Shown here one piece after another: positions 57,292 through 64,000 of a stretch of 64,000 nt of DNA. The notes under the pieces were generated by a model. It did no database searches, was not told the DNA's origin, and saw only the letters and a program-made list of their open reading frames with translations. A program made the position numbers and the translations under genes. Every line of letters starts with the position of its first letter. Position 1 is the first letter of the stretch. Origin of the DNA: Lepiota brunneoincarnata (lineage: Eukaryota > Basidiomycota > Agaricomycetes > Agaricales > Agaricaceae); the NCBI GenBank assembly GCA_023014365.1, contig JAEBUN010000001.1:1178001-1242000 (forward strand), written 5' to 3'.

Positions 57292-58564
57292 TTGTTCTGT
57301 GGCGCCATGCATACTACACACAGAGACGTCAGCATCGATAGTCTTCGCCGAAACTCCACAGACGGGGCTTATCACTGTCCCCGCTGCGATGCTCCCTTCA
57401 CAAGGCGGTCCAACTTGAGGCGGCATTATCACATTCGTGAGCATAACATTCATTCCTATAATCCCCCACATCCCTTCCTCATTTCGAATAAAGACACCAG
57501 GAACACGAACTACAAGTGCCAAGACTGCAATCACACCTTCGCAAAGAGGTTAGGGCTTGATACTCGTGACCTCATTTCTGTGTTTCCCTTACTTGTTGAT
57601 TGCTATAGCGAAGAGCTGCAGTCGCACTCCCTCCAATGCGGCTCAAACACAACAGCATGGGATCAATCAGCAGATCGCATGATCCAAGCCATGGCCCAGT
57701 ACAGTACCGACGGCGGCATGCAGCACAATATCGAGTTCGCAGGCGGACTGGGGATAGTTGGAACTCCGATCCATGAGAACCCGGCTGTAATTCCAGACAG
57801 CTTCGGTCATGTGGACATCTTCCAGCAAGCGGACCAATTGAAGGGGCAAGACCAGGCTGCGCAGGAGTTCCATGATTTCTTTTCATCCATTTCGTCCACC
57901 CTCTCCGAGGGATCATCATCGCCTTCGACCTCTTCAGAAATCATGTCCGCCTCTGGGGTCTCCTTCCCTTTCCCTTATTCAACGAACCAGCGATCTGGAA
58001 GCTCTTCATCAAGTGTGAGTTGAGAATCTCGTTCCGTCTTCAACGCGCAGCTAATGAATGCCTGTTTCATTTCCCCTAGGGTTGCCCCTCACCCTCTTCA
58101 ACCATCTTCTCAACCGGGTATCTCCTCAGTCCCGAAGAGCGGGCGAATTCGATCGCACGGTGGAACAAGTACAACACGACGGTGTCATCGCCTGACAAAC
58201 AGGATTTAGCCGACAAGCCACTCTATACACGAAAGCAGGTGGAAGAAATGTTGGATGTCGTTGGTAATTGTTTCCTCAACACAATCGTAAGTTCTCCCCC
58301 CCCCCATCGGACTCGTTGTGCTCAAGTCGTCTCACCTTGTTGCTTCTTCTCAAGGACGCTGTGCTTCAACGGACTCGGGCGACAGACTTGCCCCTGGGGC
58401 AAGAGTTTCCGGAACTGCAAACCCTTGCCGGATCACATGGGGCCTCCATGAGCATCGAAGCGAGAAGGATGATCTTGGTTGAAACCGTACCCCGGCTGAT
58501 GGCCAGTCTACAGACCCTTAGGGGTGACTCATTCGGTGCCAATAATCATTGCATTCCCCCGTAA
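57292..58564 (+). CDS. Two-finger C2H2-type transcription factor
   Basis: Probable DNA-binding regulator. Finger 1 is YHCPRCDAPFTRRSNLRRHY. Finger 2 appears once a 60-nt intron (57549-57608, GTTAGG...CTATAG) is removed: KCQDCNHTFAKSEELQSHSL followed by QC, a CX2CX12HX3C pattern. A low-complexity acidic and Ser-rich centre (SSISSTLSEGSSSPSTSSE) follows. Two further introns lie at about 58017-58079 and 58288-58354. The C-terminus SIEARRMILVETVPRLMASL ends at 58564. The first Met shown (MFCGAM) is a best guess, since upstream exons may exist. Target genes are unknown. Confidence 0.75.
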
Positions 58565-59583
58565 TTACCGGATGCTATATATCTCTATTTATTGTATCTC
58601 AGTTTTTACTCGTATTCGTATTGTACGCCTTGTTTCCCCATGATGATTACATGGATATGTACATTAGTACTTATAGACAATTGACTTTCCTTGAAGGACT
58701 TGTTAATTACTTGACTCACAAAAGGTGAACAGTCTAAGAAATGGATTCGTGTGGAAGGGTTGGAAAGAATGCCGTTGCCTGCCCTAGTCGCCATGATTAC
58801 CGAGTAAGTACCTGCCACTGAAGTATTGATTACGAAGTTTTTGATAGCGTTCAGCGTGTACGTAGATCCCTGTTGTAGATCTTTAACTTAGATCTAAAGC
58901 AGTTCAAAGATCCATAGCAGTCAGTTCTAGCTTAACGAATCCTCATTGATAAAATGCTTTATTGCGACGAAGGCGGGGGGGGGGGGGGACCTCTACTCAC
59001 CTTATTTTCCCTTCGACTTGGAACCGTGAGCATGCGGAGCTGCGCAAAGAGTACGAAGGAGTCAACTCGTTCTAGTTTCCAACACCTGGTTGAGCAAGAT
59101 CAGGAAGCGAAGTAGTTCCACCGTCCGGCGTGTACGGGAGTAACTGATACTGGGGTATATTTAAGAGAAGTGCGACTTGCTGTCGTCATACATCAGAACT
59201 GTCTCGCTTAACACAAGCGAGAAATGAAGGCGTCGTCCAGATTCGCAGCTAGGTCTACCCGCAGCGTCATTTCAGCGTTGTCGTCGGAAAGTAAGCGAGT
59301 CGTCATCGTTGCATTTGCTATTCAGATAACCGAGGTAGACATATAATAAGTCGTTGCCACAGTACGCACAAGGTATGGTAGGGGTCAACGTTCAATGGCC
59401 GACAGCGCCGCCGTAGTGGCGGTGGGAGCAGATCTCCGCTGCAAAAGGAGACTCCGCTAAAGCGTGAGATTAAATGCTTTCACGACAGGGGCCCCCGGTA
59501 TTATACCGATTTTCCATCCTAGGTGATATGCAAATTATGCAAATAGTCCCCACGGCAACCCGCAAGGGTGGAGGCAAAAATAA
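58565..59583. other. Spacer with poly-G run
   Basis: No gene seen. A 14-G run lies at 58975-58988. Contains the upstream flank of the C2H2 gene's end and the 3' flank of the tRNA. Confidence 0.5.
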
Positions 59584-59678
59584 TGGACGCTACGAGGATC
59601 GAACTCGTGATCTTATACAGATGACATAAGCAACGCTTATGATGCAAAGCATACGCCATACCACTAGGCCAAGCGCCC
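59584..59678 (-). tRNA. tRNA-Ala (UGC) with a 23-nt intron
   Basis: Minus strand folds as a tRNA. Acceptor GGGCGCT pairs with AGCGTCC, including the G3-U70 wobble that marks alanine tRNAs, and the discriminator is A. The D-arm region TGGCCTAGTGG is the A box. T-arm ACGAG-TTCGATC-CTCGT contains the B box GAGTTCGATCC. The anticodon stem TATGC pairs with GTATA once a 23-nt intron after position 37 is removed, giving loop TTTGCAT with anticodon TGC. The intron position is the usual eukaryotic one. Confidence 0.9.
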
Positions 59679-60011
59679 CTCTTATGCCCACTACGCTTTC
59701 TGGTCTCCGAGTGATGCGATGACACCAGCCTGGCAGAAGAGCAACTCAACCTGTATGCTAATTATAACATTGTCGAAGACCGTCCGAGCACGTACCTGAA
59801 CAGTGGGAAGTAGAGGCCCGTTCCCCGGACCGCCTTGCACCACATCTGTTCATTTGTGCCAGCTGACGGACCAGAAAGCACCCATGTAATACGACAACAT
59901 CATTCCGACATGTGTCCAGGAGTAACTTCGGTTTTTTTCCAACGCAATGAGAACATAAATTTGCGCTTCTCCATCGCGTGAAGGTCGATCGTGCTCTCAA
60001 CAAAGTCAGAA

Positions 60012-61362
60012 ATGGGTCGTCTCTTTGTCTGTCTTGCTATCCTCCTTTCAATCTTGGGGCAGCTCGAGGTGGCGTATGCTGCCTCACGTACTACCCCGCC
60101 CGCAGGGGCCAAGATTGTACGAGAGGGAACCACCACCACCGGCGAATTCAAAACCGTCAAGGCGGCCGTCAACTCCCTTCCTAATGACAGCAGTTCCCAA
60201 GCCATTTTCATCTTCCCTGGAACGTACAACGAACAAGTGCTCATCACACGCAGTGGGCCTCTGACAGTCAGTTCCCCCAGCCTCCCATCGACCTTTATGG
60301 ACAACAAACTCACTCGACGTAGATCTATGGATATACCACAGACACCTCTACTTACAAAAACAACCAAGTAAATATCCAAGCTGGCGTTCCAGCTAGCCAG
60401 GCCGGCTCTAATGATGCCAGTGGCACTTTGCAAGTCCACAAGAATGATTTCAAGATGTACAACGTCAATGTCAAGAACACTTTCGGTGTCGGTTCTCAAG
60501 CGATTGCCATTAGTCAAAACGGCAGCCGCGTGGGTTTATATGCGTGTGGATTCTTTGGGTACCAAGATACGCTGTTGGCTAATGACGGAACTCAAGTCTA
60601 CCTCCGGGGCTATAGTCGAGGTAGGGAAAAAAAGGCATCCGAACCACAGCGTTCTCTGTAATCTATATCTGAGAGACTTGTGTTATTTAGGGCGCAGTTG
60701 ATTTCATCTTCGGCCGCCGAGGGCACGCTTATTTTGGTGGCAACACCATAGGGGTCAAAGGTGCTGGATTCGTCACCGCCAATGGTCGTGAATCGAACGA
60801 TGCCTGGCAGCTGTGAGTCATATTAAAATGGGAACCTTTTTCAAACCAGTTGATCACGCCACCTACCAACCTACCTCCTCCAGACGTCTTTAACCAAAAC
60901 ACGATCATTACAGCACCCGGCGCATTCTCCAACGTCACTTCACGCCAATACTTCGGACGTCCATGGGGCAGTAAGTCACCCCCTTCCTTTATCCAGCCAC
61001 GCTGACACCAATATTCTTTTCTTAGACTTTGCTAAGTACGTACCACACTTCCACTCGCCCCAAAATACACACCCACCAGAAAAGGAACACATCCACTCAT
61101 CGGATTAAACAGGGTCATCTTCAAGAGTACCCTCGTAACAGCGCCATTCAACACAGCGCTATGGTCACAATGGAACACAGGTGACCCACGGACTGATAAC
61201 ATCCTCTTTGCAGAATTCAACACGACCGGAAGTGGCATCGCCGGTGCTGGGCGCCCAAGCTTCGCCACCGTTCTCTCTGCCTCTCAAGCGTCTGCGTACT
61301 CAATCGCTAGCGCCGTTGGTAATGACTACACTACCTGGGTGGATATGAGCTACTTTGTGTGA
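60012..61362 (+). CDS. Secreted pectin methylesterase 1
   Basis: Removes methyl groups from pectin in plant cell walls (carbohydrate esterase family 8). Signal peptide LFVCLAILLSILGQLEVAYA after the start ATG at 60012. Family motifs in order: GTYNEQV; SQAIAIS; YQDTLLANDG (catalytic Asp); DFIFGRRGHAYF (second catalytic Asp); and YFGRPWG (Arg). The last exon runs VIFKSTLVTAPFNTALW to VDMSYFV, stop at 61362. At least five introns. Around 60801-60810 one extra base (GCCTGGCAG against GCAGGAAG in the neighbour) shifts the frame before VFNQNTI, so this model needs checking. About 330 residues, the normal length. An in-frame ATG at 59991 is less likely. Confidence 0.78.
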
Positions 61363-61694
61363 ACGAGGCCCTGCAAGCAGGCTGAAAGGGGGAAACACTA
61401 TGGCATCAGAGTAGGAGTAAGAAAATCCGATACAGTACGCTTGTTTTCTAGTACCAATAGCATCATTCTTGTGGGATCGCCTGGGCACCTGATCAAAGGA
61501 AGAAGCCAACCCTATGTCAGCAGACACACTACCTGTTACTTGAAGCGGGCCGCCGTAACTGGTGGCTTGAGCACACTAGTACGATGCTAAGGAGAAACAT
61601 CCATGACATTTTCCCGACAAAAAATCTACAATTCCACGAACCAACACCATAAAAAGATCCCATCCTAGCTTCAAAATCAGAGAGTAGATCCATC

Positions 61695-63018
61695 ATGTTC
61701 GGCCTGAAAGCCACCATCTTCCTAGTCCTCACCGGTACCGTTGCATGGGCAGCCTCCAGGAACCTCAGCACCACCAGGGGCCAAGGTCGTCCGGGCAGGG
61801 ACGACTACCGCGGGCGAATTTCGAACACTCAGCGACGCAATCAACTCACTCCCTAATGACGGCAGCTCCCAATCCATCTTCATCTACCCAGGCACCTACA
61901 CCGAACAGGTTCTCATCTCCCGTAGCGGCCCGTTGACCGTACGCCACACCTCTTTATTCTTCGAACCCCTGCTCACGAACTCTCCACACCCAGATCTATG
62001 GCTACACAACCAGCACTTCAACCTACACCAAGAACGAGGTCACAATCCAAAACAATATCCCTGCAAGCACCGCCGGATCTAATGATGCCTCCGGAACACT
62101 CCGGATCCACAAAGACGACCTCAAGCTCTATAACGTCAACGTTAAAAACACCTTTGGCGTTGGCTCCCAAGCTATCGCCATCAGCCAAAACGGAAATCGC
62201 GTTGGGGTCTATGCATGTGGGATGTATGGGTACCAAGACACCTTGTTGGCCAACCAAGGTACACAGGTCTATCTCCGGTCATATATTGAGGTACGTAAGC
62301 GCACTGGTGATTGTGGGCAATCATCACATCGAACACGTGCTGACAGACATACATACACAGGGTGCAACAGGACTTCATTTTTGGCGCGAGGGGACAAGCA
62401 TACTTTGGTGGGAACACAATTGCGGTAAAGGCTGCAGGATGGGTAACTGCCAACGGCAGGGACTCGAATGATGCAGGAAGCTGTGAGTTCCAGGGGTAGG
62501 GTCAGGGTGTAACTTTAGGATTTCTGATCACCCTTGGCTAGACGTCTTTGACCACAACACAATCGTCCTTGCAGCTGGCGCGGGCATCTGGGACGAGCGG
62601 CAAAGTCTATCTTGGGCGGCCATGGAGGAGTGAGTCCTTGCATTCTCTATTCTCTCCGTTCAGCATCCCTGATCGATGTGGGTTAACCGAGCCTAGACTT
62701 TGCAAAGTAAGCACGGCTTCGAACTTCCTTTCCGAGCCTGACATTCGTATGTATGTGCGCGTTGCACAGGGTCATCTTCAAAAACACGGTTATCACAGCA
62801 CCCTTGAACACGGCTGTCTGGTCCATCTGGAGTACCGCAACGCCTAACACCGACCACATTCTGTTTGCCGAGTATAATTCGACAGGAAGCGGAGTGGCCG
62901 GAGCAACACGTCCGAGTTTTGCCACAGTATTAGGTGCCAGCCAAGCGGCAGCATATTCCATCTCAAGCGCAGTTGGCAGTGACTTCGCTAGCTGGGTCGA
63001 CATGTCTTACTTTATCTA
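61695..63018 (+). pseudogene. Pectin methylesterase 2, tandem copy with frame lesions
   Basis: Tandem sister of the upstream gene. Signal peptide MFGLKATIFLVLTGTVAWA at 61695, then GTYTEQV, SQAIAIS, YQDTLLANQG, DFIFGARGQAYF, KVYLGRPW and a last exon ending VDMSYFI at 63018. Three single-base insertions break the frame: near 61759-61762 (just after the signal peptide), 62370-62371 (before DFIFG) and 62582-62584 (before SGKVYLGRPW). All are next to a matching base. All catalytic residues are present once frames are ignored. Either a young pseudogene or an artefact of sequencing. Same intron positions as copy 1. Confidence 0.75.
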
Positions 63019-63114
63019 AGGGGAACAGAAATGTTCAGTGGCGGCAATGAAGGTGGCTCAGATATAATACAAATATATGTGTGTACCTCAGAACAAGGTT
63101 ACGAAATAGCAGGG

Positions 63115-64000
63115 TCACTTCCGTTTCGCCTTCTTGCCAGCCGCACTTTCTGCTTTGTCACCTCCCTGTGGCGAATGTTCGTGACCGGTAAGATAATGAA
63201 ATGGACTTGGCCCGTACCTTCCGCTTTGTCCCTTTGGGTTCGGACTTTGTGGGAGCCGCGGTCTTCTCCTTTGGTTTAGCTGTGAAAAATCCGTCTAGTC
63301 GACCTTGCTGTTTTGAATTGAGGAACTTTTGTAGCTTTTCAGCGCCCTTACGGACGCGCTCCTCGCTGCAAGGGCGTGTGAGCAATGAGAAGCATTAGGA
63401 TTAGTATCTCTCTTACTTGAAACCCTTTTCCTTCACCAAAAATTGTACCAGTCCATCGACGTCAGGATTTTTCCATTCCAGCTGAATCAGCGAAGTAGGG
63501 TCAGGGTGGAACACATGAAAAAAAAACTGTTATTACTTCGAGCTGATCAGCAGGCACTACATCAGGTTTCTCAAACAGCTTCTTGGCCTCTTCCCACGGC
63601 CAATCATCTGGTATCCTGATGCCGCCTGATCCTTTGCCTTTGCCCTTCTTAGTTTTCTTGGGCGCATCCTGGTCTGGTTCGGCATCTGAGGTGGGTGCTG
63701 GCTCCTCTTCGGAATCGTCCTCGGGCGCAGCGGCAGCCTTCTTTTCAGCAACTCTGGGTTATAGTTAAAAGGTGATACAGCAGCGATAGCCAAATTGACA
63801 GACTTTTCCCTCAAATGAGCAATAACTTCGCCTAGGCTTCCGTGTTCTCGGAGAAGCTTGAGAGCGGACTTGGGCCCAATGCCCCTGATAGGTTCGAGGT
63901 AATCGCAGCCAAGAAGGATACAGAGGTCGATAAACTAGTGAAAGAAAAGTCAGCGGCTTCAGTAGCGTTAACAAGGGTGCATACCTGGCTCATATTCATA
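63115..64000 (-). CDS. FEN1: Flap endonuclease 1 (FEN1/Rad27), 3' half
   Basis: Removes 5' flaps in lagging-strand replication and base-excision repair, in the nucleus. The window holds the C-terminal half, running off the right edge. [20 protein letters not shown], then [19 protein letters not shown], is the helix-hairpin-helix DNA-binding region. An acidic/lysine linker carries [14 protein letters not shown], then [39 protein letters not shown] and the PCNA-binding box QGRLDGFF. Lys-rich ending GKKAKRK with the stop at 63115. Introns near 63175-63222, 63376-63417 and others. No lesion noticed. Confidence 0.9.

Overview
The window looks like nuclear DNA of a filamentous basidiomycete, most likely an Agaricomycete. 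The case rests on intron-dense genes with 45-70 nt introns, a C2H2/Zn2Cys6 regulator with a fungal transcription-factor domain, fungal GSTs, pectin methylesterases, a Golgi GDPase, FEN1, a kinesin, and Ty3/Ty1 elements. A plant-associated, Rhizoctonia-like species is an inference from the general style of the proteins and the secreted pectinesterases, not something I could test.

Layout. 1-14.1 kb is nested, decaying LTR-retrotransposon DNA: a minus-strand Ty3/gypsy gag-protease running off the left edge; a plus-strand Ty3/gypsy pol end with chromodomain, an extra zinc-knuckle ORF and a 385-bp LTR; a Ty1/copia element; and a very large inverted repeat (two 2,157-bp arms, 45-bp spacer, centred near 6,823) made from parts of the gypsy and copia elements. 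14.1-19.7 kb holds a zinc-finger regulator and a GFA-type enzyme. 20.1-22.1 kb is a broken NOL8/Nop8-like ribosome-biogenesis gene. 22.0-34.0 kb is a tandem duplication, about 5.3 kb per unit, of an EF-hand plus ZZ-type protein gene; both copies carry frame lesions. 34.7-38.6 kb holds a broken WD-repeat gene and a four-helix membrane protein. 39.6-42.7 kb is a kinesin. 43-50 kb is a GST family cluster (two genes that look intact, one frameshifted, one relic) interrupted by 3.3 kb of gene-poor DNA. 51-52.8 kb is a GDA1/CD39 nucleoside diphosphatase. 53-57.3 kb is gene-poor. 57.3-58.6 kb is a two-finger regulator. At 59.6 kb is an intron-containing tRNA-Ala(UGC). 60.0-63.0 kb holds two tandem pectin methylesterases, and 63.1 kb to the right edge is the 3' half of FEN1.

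Two patterns cut across the window. Premature stops inside the retroelements are mostly TGA or TAG where CGA or CAG is expected, which suggests C-to-T decay. Separately, many host genes carry apparent single-base insertions next to homopolymers, so either paralogue decay or uncorrected sequencing indels are widespread. Only read-level data can tell these apart. I found no CRISPR, no prokaryotic operon and no convincing new defence-type system; the most unusual structures are the giant palindrome and the tandem EF-hand/ZZ pair.
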